Positions 47,384 through 58,971 of a stretch of 64,000 bases of DNA are shown piece by piece (position 1 is the stretch's first letter; each line of letters begins with the position of its first letter). The translations under genes and the position numbers were made by a program. This DNA comes from Ulota crispa (Eukaryota > Streptophyta > Bryopsida > Orthotrichales > Orthotrichaceae), in NCBI GenBank assembly GCA_963920765.1, contig OY987247.1, positions 12,186,471 to 12,250,470 of the forward strand. The letters are read 5' to 3'. The notes under the pieces were generated by a model, which worked only from the letters and a program-made list of their open reading frames with translations, made no database searches and had not been told where the DNA came from.

Positions 47384-50312
47384 CTATTTCAGTATGTCTA
47401 CGAAGGGCGGGGCATCATTACGATGTCCAGCAATGGTGCGGTACACATACAACTTCTCAACATGGTCATCACAATGGTCAGGTAGAAAAATCTCCTCACT
47501 AATAACTTCGACATTGAGAGACAGGTTATTCTGAGCCAAGAACTGGCACCCATCTCGAGTGACTTTGCAGGAGGACATCCACAAAGCCCGCATGGACTCG
47601 TACTTTTTGACACCGGTTAAAAGGGCTTCATCACCAAACGGACAGTCTCGCATCTCCAGTTTCCTCAGCTTGGGACATCCTTCCAGCACATACTGCATTC
47701 CGAAGTCACTCTCGCCAGCAAAGGCTACCGACAAAGTCTCCAACTTCTTCGCATATCGACCGATGTACTCGAAGGTTTTATCAGTTAATAAGCCGGAGAG
47801 TGACAAGCGCCGGAGATCTTTACACAGCTTGCACACTGCTCCGAAGCCCTCGTCCAAGGCTTCCTTCGTCTCGCAGTCGACTTCGTACATTCGCATGATG
47901 CACATTCGGAAGTGCGTCATTTTGGGACAGTTTTTGGCGAATCTTGCCATGGCTGCGTTGGTCATTTGTTTGCAGAAGTAGAGAATCTTGCGCAGTTCAG
48001 GACATCCCTCCGAGATGGCTATGAATCCCTCTTCGGTTACGAAGCCGTTCTCCATGAGGGAATATACTCGGAGTTCCCGTAAGTCCTTGCATGCTTGTGC
48101 TGCTGTTGCTAATCCCTGATCTCCTACGTAATCTTGCACCTGCAACACAACCAGGGATTGTTAACATGCTCACTCGGGGGAGTATTCATAATCATCCAGC
48201 AATCTTAAGGTATGTTCACACTTGATGTTAAGAGCGGTATTAGCAATATGAATGCAATCTAAAGGTATGTCCAAATGCATCTAATTTTCCTTCACTACTA
48301 CCACTCTTAACACCAAGTGTGAACATACCCTTAGAGGTCACCAGACGAAAATTAGGGTTAGGGTTATCATGGTAAGTGAGACGAAAGTCGTTCCTTAACA
48401 TGCGTGGGACATAAGGTAGGAGGTTCTAAAATGGTGCATGCTCTAAAATGGTGCACCTCTTCAAATGTACTCAGCTTGTGCATGTTGTTTTTTTTCATAG
48501 CCCTTCACAGGCAATGTACATTTGAGGAGGGAGGTGCACCATTTTGAAGATTTTAGAGACCTATGGCCTTCACACTTCAGAATTTCATAACTAATTCCAC
48601 AAAGCTCCAAAAAATACGAAACAACTTGGGTTAGACGCCAATTCCTCTTGCCTTTCACGGAAAATTTTACTGAAAAATATTTCAAGAAGTTTCACCTCCC
48701 CCAAAATTCAGTTTCAGCCCTTAAGTGCTCCGTTTTAGAACCTCCTACCTTACTACAGATATTACTGTTAGAAGTGTTCAAGAGACTAACCAGTAGGCGT
48801 TGAAGTTTGTGGCAATACGTGATGAACTTGGAAAAGTCTGGTCCTGAGAGGGGGATGTTGGAGAGATCGAGGGTGAGGAGCTCCAGGCAGATTGGATACA
48901 ACGTTTGAAGGCACGTTGGGACAACAGCCCAGAGACCTGAGAGGCTCCGAAGGTTTTTGCACCGAACAAGAGAGGCCTGCAGTTCATGCAGTTGATTCCA
49001 CGACAGGGTTTGGTTGTAACTCCCGGTGCCAAGCTCCACAAGCTGTGGAGCTCGCATCAGAATCCTTTGGAGTTGATCCAGGGAAATCTCTCTGTTCAGC
49101 TTCAACCTCTTCAGACTTCGACAGCGACTCACCAGTGCTTCCAGGTACTGGAACTCCACGTCGCCCACTTTGCTTTTCACGGTCGCAAAGTTGAGACATT
49201 CTAATGATGCTTGTGTCTCAGGAAATGCCTTCAACCACTCTGAGTTCCGGATGTAAATGTCGTTCTCTTGCAGATCCAACTCCTTGAGACTCCTGTTGGT
49301 AATATAAGAAAAAAAACACCACAATGGTTAAGTCTTCACAATAGCAAACCCAAAACGAATCACACTCACCATAGCTGAAACCCTTACTCACCATAGCTGA
49401 AACCCATGCTCACCATAGCTGAAACCCATGCTCACCATAGCTGAAACCCATGCTCACCATAGCTGAAACCCATGCTCACCATAGCTGAAACCCATGCTCA
49501 CCATAGCTGAAACCTATACTCACCATAGCTGAAACATATACTCACCATAGCTGAAACTTATACTCATACATTTAGCATTTTCAGAGATTTGAAAATACTG
49601 AAATGGTGTTTTGTTGTGATCAGGTAGCTTTGTCGAGTTCACTCTTCAACATAGTAACGACATACACGTGGATATTGAGTTCCATCCAACCCTCTCTAAG
49701 GAGACACTCGGTAAATGCACGTTCTAATCACACTCTCAGAGTTGCATACATATCTGATTCGATAATCACCATTGTACACACATCTAGAAGAGCATTTGTT
49801 TCCCGTTATGAGGAGAGGGTGGGGAGAGAGTAACACCAGATAGAACAAAGTTACTACCTACAATTCCGAGTGATAGCAGTGAGACCATCGGTGCTAAATC
49901 CATCGCAGCTAGTAAGCCTTAAAGCTCGAAAATTGGGGAAGTTAATGGCGACCATGGTCAAGCTCTCGTCCGACACAGTCATCCGCTTCAAGCGAAGCTC
50001 TTCTAGTCCGGAGTAGTGCTGCACCAAGGCCTCGATCCAGGGCTGCACAAAAGCGCCCCAATCGGATGGCACCAGGCCGAAATCGGTGAACCTGGGCCTA
50101 CCTTTGATCTCCAGGGAGGTCAGCTTGGGGAACCGCCTGAGAAGAATATGTGGGGACACCGCATAGCAGTTCCCAATGAACACCTTGCGTCGGCTCCATC
50201 CCTCAGCCTTGAACCAGGCCTTGCACACCAGCGAGACAGCGTTTCTGTCCTTGTGGGAGTCGAGAAATACCAAGACATGCTCCAGAACCTCATCAGGGAA
50301 GACGGAGGGCAT
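47384..50312 (-). CDS. TIR1: TIR1/AFB-type auxin receptor F-box protein, 3 coding exons
   Basis: Substrate-recognition subunit of a nuclear SCF ubiquitin ligase. It binds auxin and Aux/IAA repressors and triggers their degradation. Coding exons: 50312-49858, 49292-48791, 48139-47384. Introns are GT-AG and phases join to 1713 nt, 570 aa (TIR1 is 594). The F-box covers residues about 3-45 ([25 protein letters not shown]), followed by leucine-rich repeats. Family hallmarks: [58 protein letters not shown] (Arg397, equivalent to TIR1 Arg403), [11 protein letters not shown] (Ser432, equivalent to Ser438), [19 protein letters not shown]. Phe75 and Phe78 of the pocket floor are kept, but the TIR1 His78 position is Arg74. 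The start is the ATG just before the F-box; the frame is open upstream to a TTG, which I do not use. Whether it is TIR1, an AFB or a non-seed-plant AFB is undecided. Confidence 0.95.
48208..48330. mobile_element. Harbinger (Tourist-like) MITE in auxin-receptor intron 2
   Basis: 123-bp foldback with arms AGGTATGTTCACACTTG and, in reverse, GGGTATGTTCACACTTG, extending into TGTTAAGAG-GGTA. TTA flanks both ends, the typical Tourist/Harbinger duplication. Confidence 0.8.
48414..48750. mobile_element. TA-flanked MITE, AGGTAG family, in auxin-receptor intron 2
   Basis: 337 bp with ends AGGTAGGAGGTTCTAAAA and the inverse TTTTAGAACCTCCTACCT, both next to TA. Interior TTTCATAACTAATTCCAC is shared, inverted, with the copy at 1272. 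Confidence 0.8.
49363..49570. repeat. 22-bp tandem repeat in auxin-receptor intron 1
   Basis: Nine near-identical units of CTCACCATAGCTGAAACCCATG, drifting at the right end. There are no spacers and it lies inside an intron, so it is a minisatellite. Confidence 0.95.
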
Positions 50313-51703
50313 CTCTCCCTCCTGCTCACTCTCCAAGGATTTCAGCGCTACTCTCAACGCTGTATGTGAAGATTTTTTATTCTCACACCAACAACTCCAC
50401 TACTAGTAACATGGCGTTCATGTTCATCACTGCCGTCTTTCCATAACATCCTGCCATCTCTGACATCCTACCCATCTGTAGCTCCTACTGGCAACATACC
50501 TCCATGGAATAACTCAACTCTCTCACCAAAGATCTCCTTGAGTTGGAACTCTTTCAAGTGAAGAACTCTACAGCCAAAAACTTGTTCTTCCCTCTGCAAA
50601 AAATACACACTGAAGAGGTGACTTATACCAACTGCAGCTTTGGCACCTCCATTTGCTCTCCTCCAATAGCAGCAATGGCACAAAAGCCCAACCCTCACTC
50701 AAAAATCAGCTCTTTTTTGCTGTAAGCTTCTTCTTTTCCTTCGCAAGAACACAATTTTACAGTGCCACATCGACGCTATCCCAGAGCCCCACCCTGTGAA
50801 AAATTCCCAGGAGGAAGAACATCAATGGCAGGACGAGAGCTCGGGTACGCACAGCCTATGACTATGAGATCATCTCTCAGATAGCGTTCTGAATGTCTTA
50901 ACCCAAATCGCAAAAGCCCATGAGGAAAACCTCCGAAGCTCTGAAATACTTATTATTCAGAAACCCCAGTTCTCTCTCTCACGGCACAGAATTGGCCACG
51001 TACACTACCAACTAATCCCTGACAGCACTAAACCAGCAACTATGAAGACAAGGTAAGTAACTTAACCCTTCTTCTCCTTTCTCTATTGCTGCACCGAAAC
51101 ACGCAATAGGCAATGAAAATGCTTCTAAAAACGCACCTGGTTTGTGATTAGTAGGGGAAATACAAAGAGATAGTAAGCACGTTGATCACGTGTGTGTATG
51201 TTTGAGTGTGTGTGTGTAAGTGTGTGTGAGACTCTTTCTCTCTCTCTCGGGGTTCCTGCAAAATGCTCTCTACGTATCAGTGTTTCCAAAAGTGTCGTTT
51301 TTAGTTGAGAAAGGAGATGTGAGAGGCTCTTTGGGAGGATGGGGAAGGAGTAAGGTATGGAGGAGCACAATTGTGGTGGTAGGTGGGGGTGGGTGGGTGA
51401 AGAGCTCGAAGCTCGAAGGAGCAAGGAGCAAGAAAAAAAAGCATCAAACAGATCAGCAACAACCGAGAGAAAAGAGAGCCCTTTCGCCTTCACCCGAGAC
51501 GAGACGGGCGATAAAGGATTTCTTTCGGAAAAACGTGTGTGTGTCTGGGAAAGATAAAGAAGCGGGTTTGGGTGGGGAGTTGATGTGGGCCCCGATGAGA
51601 ACGGCGCGGGCGTCGGTGACCGTTGCGGTGGGTGCACGGGTATAGGGGGGAGTGGAATCAATGCATTTCTTCTACGTGAGGTTTGTTTAAACGACAAGGA
51701 AGC
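50313..51703. other. Upstream region of the auxin-receptor gene
   Basis: Probable leader and promoter, with GT-rich and CT-rich runs near 51187-51250. Open frames on both strands lack recognisable domains, and I call no gene. Confidence 0.45.
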
Positions 51704-51705
51704 TA

Positions 51706-52018
51706 AGGTAGGAGCACCCATAAGCGTCAATCTAAGGGTTTTGAACATGATGAGTATTAATAAACAACTAGCAAATTATAGAATCCTATTAGGAACAAAA
51801 AAAAATGAGTTTGCATTTTTGAATGTATTATTTGGATATAGTGAGAATAAATTGTGAATTTTTAAAGAGTAAACTACCATTGCACCCATAACCACTTTTA
51901 AGATTTCATGTTCACATGTTGTACATTCTTGTCATTACATCTATTTACTTCCAAAGATTTTCCAAGATTTCAGAGCTGACAGTTATGGGGACAGCGTTGC
52001 TTATGGGTGCTCCTACCT
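51706..52018. mobile_element. TA-flanked MITE, AGGTAG family
   Basis: 313 bp. Ends AGGTAGGAGCACCCATAAGC and, in reverse, AGGTAGGAGCACCCATAAGC, identical over 20 bp, both next to TA. The nearly perfect ends suggest this is the youngest copy here. It lies about 1.4 kb upstream of the auxin-receptor start. Confidence 0.85.
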
Positions 52019-52020
52019 TA

Positions 52021-53039
52021 TGTCAATTTGGACGTTTTTAGTCAATTAGGACTACTTGATTCAAACATATCTATATCAATTTGGACATTTTTTTTGTCAG
52101 ATTTTTGTCAATTTGGATGTTTTAATCGATTTGGACATGTTGATTTGGACACTATTTTCTTATAGTGTTTAAGGTTATGTGTGGTGAAGTGACAAGCTTA
52201 AGATTTTTTCATTTTGGATTTGTAATTTTTCTTTATAGTTTTAAGCTTTCCATTAATTTATATTAAGGTAATTACTTTAGACTATTTAGATGAAATAAAG
52301 TTTATATTAGGGAAATTTCATGGATACCCTAAAGATTGCAATATTTGCATAGATATTCCTACTTTTTCAGAAAATTACACAAATATCCTTGGACCATAAT
52401 TTTTAGGAATTTATTTGTAGTGCTTGTACTTGCTTCATGATCAGTGTTGAAGAAGGGAATGTAACAAAACAAAAGAGAAGCAATTGCGCACAAAGGACCA
52501 AGGAAAGTGGCATGCACTACAAAATAAACGCTTGAAAATTTTGGTCCTAGGGTGTTTGTGTAAATTCTGAAAAAGCAAGGGTATTTATGTAAATATTACA
52601 AACTTTAGGGTTATCCATGAAATATTCCCTTTATATTATATGGTTAGAAGTAGAAATTGTTAGAAAGTTGATTTAAATGCTCAGGATGAAATAGTAGGTG
52701 GAGGTTGGTGGAAAGTTATGCTTGAATGATACTTTTGTTTAGAAAAAAATGAAGTTTTTTTAAATAAATGTACTATGATGTCAACATAAAGTTTTTGGAG
52801 TTATTTCTCTTTTTCAGTTACAATTAGGTAAATCTAATGTATTTTTCATAGTAGTTACCAAGAAATTGAAGTTCTTATGTTTTTGAGTAAAGAGTTTCCA
52901 AAAGTGTACTTTTGTGTGTTATTTTAAAAAATAGGTGGAGTTTGTGTCTTCTGTGTCAAATATACAATAAACAAATTCTTTGTGTCCATCCCAAGAATGA
53001 TTCTAGTAAACATCACAGTTGCTTGCTATCAAGAGTCAC
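52021..53039. other. AT-rich intergenic DNA
   Basis: No gene recognised. GGGAAATTTCATGGATA (about 52312) and its inverse at about 52610-52632 (TTATCCATGAAATATTCCC), with an inverted CCTAAAG-TTG-AATATT segment inside, suggest a further foldback of about 320 bp without clear ends. Confidence 0.4.
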
Positions 53040-53287
53040 CTAACCCCTGAGCGCCCATACCATATTCACTCAAATCCATACCCTTGTGTACTTAGTCCAA
53101 TAAAAGTATTGCCTAAGTAGAGTCAAATAGCTTGAATTTTTTTTGAGTGGTAGTAGACACATGCTTGAAGGTACATGGAAAAGTACAAGTCCTTTGACTT
53201 TACCATTAAGATGAGGATAAAAGTCAAACATGGACATTTTTCAAAACTGAGCGACCAATATTGGTCGCTGGGGCACTCAGGGGTTAA
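53040..53287. mobile_element. TTAA-bounded MITE (about 248 bp)
   Basis: Left CTAACCCCTGAGCGCCC (first base mutated from TTAA), right in reverse TTAACCCCTGAGTGCCCC. An internal palindrome GCGACCAATATTGGTCGC lies next to the right end. GCGACC is also near the end of the copies at 46364 and 62870. Confidence 0.65.
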
Positions 53288-54024
53288 CAACTATCAAAGG
53301 ACTAGCAAATGCTTCAATATAACTATGAGAAATTGTGACCTAATTGACACACTCAAATTGACTAAATGTGTCCAAAATGACAAAAAGATTGTCAAATTGG
53401 ACAATTTATGTAAATTTAGCCTTGTTGATTAGGACATATTTTTGTCATTTTGGACACTTTCTCTTGTAGCATATACAACTTCCACACTATTCCTATACAA
53501 TTTAAATATGACCACATGCACATGTGATAAGATTTTTTGAGCTAATTTAGTAACAGATGTCACTATAATTATTGCACAACAAAATGTTCATGCTCAACTA
53601 TTTCTACACATACATCTTGATGCCACATGATTCCTACACAAGTTTAGGTCAACAGTTGCATGATTTTTGTACAATTTCTACATAATTTGTATATAACTTC
53701 AACATGGCTATTTGTGCATGTTCCAAAAAGGATGCAACATTATCCTTGCTTAAATAAATTTTGGGCACATTATTGCTAATACACAATCACCACCATATAT
53801 TTACCATAAGATTTGTATGTGATTGATAAGACTACAACATGATGCTAGCAAAACCTAAATACAACTTCCAATTCAACTCTAATAGGAAAATAGAATGTTC
53901 TTGTACCAAATATTTGCTTAAGTTTATTCAACTATGATTTCCACAAAACTTCTACATAACAAATTGCATGTTACAAAGGATGGATTCAACAAGGAGTCAA
54001 AATCAAAGTTAACACTCAATTTGT

Positions 54025-54938
54025 TTAATCCTTTAAAGATCACACACATTTTCCCAAAATCCACTAGAAACCAGGGAAATAAAATTAGATGTGCATTTGA
54101 TTCAAATATGGACCCAATTTGAATAATCCAACCGTACAAATGTGAAGGACACCTTGTGTGTTGTAATGTATCAAAATTTCAGCTAGATCTACCGTTGGAG
54201 GTGAAATTTTATAATGATTGAGTGAGTTGTATATGGAAAATTTAGTTTTTCATGCTTGTGTGGTTTTGAATGTTAATGCTTCATGCAAGCTTTGGTTGAG
54301 AAGAGCCTTATATTTCTAGAAAGTAGGATTTCCCACCTTTCCAACAAGACTAGTCTCACACAAAATAGACAAAAATAGCAATCAGAAGATGTAGCTAAGT
54401 AGACAAAAAGGGTCAAAAATCCCGTTTTCTTTGCTACCCTAAAACGATTGTACAAGAAATTTGATAATTGTTTTGGAAATCCAATTCAACAAAAGCAATC
54501 AAGAATTGGCTTTAAATGTAGGATGAAATTAAAATAAAATAAAATGATAGTATCATTTCAATGGATTCTCAAATATTACAATTGTACTACTACCGTATAG
54601 AGAAACAATACAAGTGTATTCCTTAAGCAATTTGAAATTTTTTAAGATTGCACAATTGAAATGTGGCATTTTTCTTGAATGTTTTGATGTATCGTGTTGT
54701 TGATTTGATCCATCTTTGACCAAATATGGATACGTATTTTGAGGCCATGATGTATAAACACCATTATTAATCAACTCACATATCTGATTCCATTTTCGTT
54801 TCTTGGGTTGGGTGCAAATTTCTTGTGATCATAAACATTCTTCAAGATCATTTTCCAAATTGTTGAGCAATTTTATTGTATAGGCCAAAAACTACTCTCC
54901 CAAACCAAAATATGGTTTGGTGGTCTCTAAAGGGTTAA
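54025..54938. mobile_element. TTAA-bounded MITE (about 914 bp)
   Basis: Left TTAATCCTTTAAAGATC, right in reverse TTAACCCTTTAGAGACC. TTAA at both ends; length close to the copy at 109-1006. Ends match less well than in other copies. Confidence 0.45.
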
Positions 54939-56663
54939 GTTATCAGCAACACACACATAACATGCTAACTCCTCAATTTTAATTCTAATAATTCATCAAT
55001 CATATGAATATAACCTATGAAGTTTGAATTCTAAGAAGCAATGGCCAATGCACAAGCCAATGCATACATCCGCAAGGCACCATCTTTGGATTACTTAGAG
55101 TTTTAGCAAAGTGATTCCTGGCTTAAGCTACGATGTTAAGCTTTTAGTGTCCTCAATCATGCTCAAGAGTTAGGGAAGTGTGAGAAGTTGTAAACTGCCG
55201 GATGCAAATTCTAGAAGATGAAAAGGGGGGTAGACAAAGTAACCGTGTGATCTTGAAGTCATGCCTCATAGCAATTCAGGTGACGAAGGATTATTTTGAA
55301 ACATAGAGTTGATTTGAAGATCATGAGCTTTGACCGACCAAGATTGGGCGTTGACTTGCACAGGCAGAGTGGTTCTTTTGGATTGCGCTTCAATTTTGAA
55401 TGACCTTAGCTGTCTAGAATTTTTTTGAAAAATACAAATTGTGGACCACATGTTCTCAAGAATAGCAAACAGTTTTGAAATGTTGAGATGCACTTACACC
55501 ATGAAGAATGGAAGCCCTACAATGAGAAGCATATCATCTTCTTTTGAGAGGAAAGTTCTATTGGGCAGGTGGGCAGTAAGCATTTGTTCTGACCAAAAAC
55601 CATAAAGAGATTTATTTGCAAATTGTCCATGTGCCCATGGCGTTGATTCAATGCTGCCCAAGCATAATAAGATAAATTAGCTGATGTTGTTAGATAAGAG
55701 CCTAGTACTATATAATTTATGGCCACAGAGAGAATCTCAAGTGATGGAATGCAAAAGGAATGTGATGCGTCTTCTAAGTGAAGGAATGTGTTGCATCTAC
55801 CAGGCATAAGTATGAAGCAAAAAGCAAACCACAGATAGCAGTGCAAAAGTTTGACAGTCACCCATCCAAGTACCCACACTCAATATGGTTACTTTTGTAA
55901 GCTGAAGTGCATGCTTCTCTCACAACACAACCATCCATGATATGTATTTTAGACTGGAACATAATTATTGACTTCTATCAAGTCCACAAATGTCTCTCAC
56001 TCCCCCCCCCCGCTCCCAATGCTTACCGCCACCCCCCCACCTCGCAATGAACAATTCCGTCCACTTCTGTGCACTTTTATTGACTCTTCAAGCCTGCAAT
56101 TTTTGTGGAGGGGGGGGGTTATACCACCTTGCACTCGCACTCCAACATGCTTGGCCAATCCATATGGGACATCTTCTGGTCTCTGAGCTCCATACCTTTG
56201 TCAATCAAGCATAGTTACTTCATGGTCCGTCATGACAGTCAACACATGTATATAAATCGTTTTCATCAAGTGGTTTATGTCTATTACAAAGGACAAGAAA
56301 TTGAGCTATCAAAGTCAATAAATATTAACATGCCAAAATGGCTTTTGTGCTTAGTACATTTTTCCGGTATACTTCCATGCACAGAATGAGTAATTCTATG
56401 AGCTTCAATAACACCTACTAGATAAAAATAGCCATCTCCTCATACTTATAAAACCCAGTTACCTACAAATTTATACTTGCTTAATTTTATCAAGTCTTAC
56501 ATAGCAGTCTAAGACTTTGAGAAATATATACATGTGAGCACATTTCAAAAACCTTGTACATGTATCTCACAAAATGGAAACATGCCAAATTTATATATGT
56601 ACAACACCTACATATTAGAATTCATAGCTTTGTAATCGCATGTCATCCGAGCTTTGATGACGA
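54939..56663. other. Intergenic DNA left of the piggyBac relic
   Basis: No gene recognised. A stretch at 55855-55875 (reverse GGGTACTTGGATGGGTGAC) resembles the 3' part of 5S rRNA. C and G runs lie near 56003 and 56111. I found no TTAACCC end that would close the piggyBac element on this side. Confidence 0.4.
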
Positions 56664-58971
56664 TCACCTGTGCAATGCATAGTGGGAGCGTTGAAAGCAA
56701 TCCCCAGCATGAAGGAAAACCTCTCCACACTGAGCATACACAAGATTCGTACGGCGGGATGACATACACGCACGGCACTTCCGTTGTCAATTGGTTTGCA
56801 CCAGACCATGAACTCCTGGTGCTAACAATCTGAACTGCGAAATTGCACCTCATTGTAGTGTCTAAGGGCGGCTGATTTCTTTTGCTAGTTGCAATTGGAA
56901 CATCATATGAGTGGCTACGTCTCTACCAAGTTGTTTTGCTGCAATGTTGTTCAAGATATAACAATTCACGATTGGTGTGTCCAGGAGGTAGAGGAACACC
57001 TTGTGCCACCATTTGTGGCTCCTGGTTTGGCAAGAATAGCTACTTCAAAGTTGGTCAGCAATGTTGACTCCTCGCATGAATTTTGTATAAGCTTTGTGTA
57101 CTGGTGAAGTTAGAAATTCTCTTATTTTGTTGTCAATGCGTCTAGGAATTGGATAGCACGTGGATAATAGCAAGACGACTTTTCTATCCACGAACACTGC
57201 CGCTGCTAGCTCTCTGTTCTTGTGCATCACCCAGCATAACGTTCCTTGAGATTCTCTCGAGAAGGACTTCAGGTCTTTCAACAATGGTGGGAGATCTACT
57301 CGGTTGCAATGAACTGTTCCGACACCAAAAGTGCCCATTCTTTATAGCTCTTCCAAGAGTTTCATCGATGTGAAATAATTATTAGTGCAAACAATGTGCC
57401 CAATATTGTGCAATCCCTCCATTAACTGCATCACCACTTTGTGAGGACTCTTAGCCTCTCCCCTACCACCTTCCACCAACGCTTCCCTGGACAGAGAGCC
57501 CGTGTAGATCTGGAAATCATAAATATATTTCTGGCGTGCATTTGCCAAGCACCAGACATTAATTCCCCACCTGGTAGGCTTCCTAGACATGTATTGCCTA
57601 ACAAGGCAATATTTTTCTTTGTAAGGAATCATTGTTTCATCCACCGTCACCTCCTGGTTCAAATTCCAACTGCTTTTGAATTGCTGCTGTAGCTCAGTTA
57701 CTAGCTACCTCATTTTACGCAATCTATCAAATTCACTGTCGTCCCCGACAATACCTCTAGTACTGTCATCTGCAACATGCAAGCAGCAAGTGATATCTTC
57801 ATACCTTTTGCATGTCATAATGGTGGATATGCTTGGACAATACAAAAATTTGTTGCTACGGTTCTAGTAACTATAGTGGTTGGGCAACCGTTTTATGCCC
57901 ATGAAAAGGTTCACTGCAAAAAACGCTTTCAATTCCGCTTTTGTTAGTGGCCACCAATTTTATCCTCTTAGCAGTAAGCTGCTAGTGGCTGATACCTTGC
58001 TGGCATACCTGTTACTGTCCTTGCAAATTTTCTGAAGAGTTGTTCGCTTCAAAATCGTCTAAACAAAGACAATTTTGTTGGCATTCTGTGTAACGGAAAG
58101 CTTGGGCCCCTAGTGGGTCCCAAAATGGTGGAAACAATGCAGCAAAGGTTGATTGGTCCGTTGTTTACATCTCCTCAGCATGAGTGTTCAAAAACAATAT
58201 GCGCGCCGCAGCCGCTGTAATCCTGCTTGTCCTAGTACGACCAATCAATTCCATTGGTGCTTGTTGTGTTGTTGCGTTGTTATCGGCGGGCATCAATGGC
58301 ATACTTGTCTGGTGCTGGCGCTAATTGCCATTTGCAAGTGGCAGCTGTGTTGAAATGTCAGTCCTAGCTTGTTTGCCACGTTTCTTGTTGAACACCAATG
58401 CTAGATTTTTGCTTTACATGATAGGAGACATTCTCACATGCGTGGTTGTCATGAGAGTTGAGCTCACTGCTTGGGCTCCTTGTACATAAGAAATATGGTG
58501 CTTTCCACTGACATTGACATTAAGCTCAAGACCCTCTCTATGGACACAAGATGGCCTAGCATTGGAGGCCTGATCTCCACCACTTGCACGTGAACTTTGA
58601 TGATATAGCTGTTTTTGAGGAATTGTTGGGAGTGTTGGGCCGTCTGTTGCAGTGATTGGGGACGCACTCAAGGAAGCAATGTCTATACCTATACCATGTT
58701 TGCAGATTTCTAGAAAGGAATTGGAGTAGTTCACTATCATTGAAGGAAAGACAAGAGAAAAAGGGCTAGCGCTAACAATGTGTGCCCTCTTCCCATCAGC
58801 TCCCCTTTTTAGTGGACAAGCTCTCACAACACCTCTTGGCGTTGCCTGTCCGTCCTTGCCGCTACTTTGATTGAATGTGATGGCACCATGTCTACTTGCT
58901 ATTGTTGAGGAGATGTTGTTGTGCTCATCGATGTCAAAGTTGTCGGCTGCAAAAGAACGGAACAGAGTCAA
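56664..58971 (-). pseudogene. Decayed piggyBac-type transposase
   Basis: From 58109 to 56664 a single frame aligns with the piggyBac transposase family (DDE_Tnp_1_7). In order: WWPLTKAELKAFF and FMGIKRLP; VTVDETMIPYK with the first catalytic Asp; KPTRWGINVWCLA; YIYDFQIYTG; VCTNNYFTS, where the second catalytic Asp is Asn; GTFGVGTV; RGVNIADQL, where the third is also Asn; KWWHKVFLYLLDT; and a C-terminal Cys/His finger, RKCRACMSS...CGEVF...CFQRSHY. About nine in-frame stops but no frameshift occur in this 1.45 kb. An N-terminal part in another frame (58971-58110, with an acceptor-like TTTTGCAG near 58949) is likely but has no diagnostic motif. Clearly inactive. Position and family suggest the source of the TTAA-flanked MITEs in the window. 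Confidence 0.85.

Noticed and set aside
49363..49570. CRISPR-like direct repeats
   Set aside because: Units abut without spacers and lie in a plant intron; a minisatellite.
51125..51748. 207-codon frame upstream of the auxin receptor
   Set aside because: Low-complexity Ser/Pro translation, opposite frames also open, no domain, and it overlaps a MITE end.
55517..55879. 120-codon minus-strand frame
   Set aside because: No domain; it starts within the 5S-like segment and looks like repeat-derived sequence.
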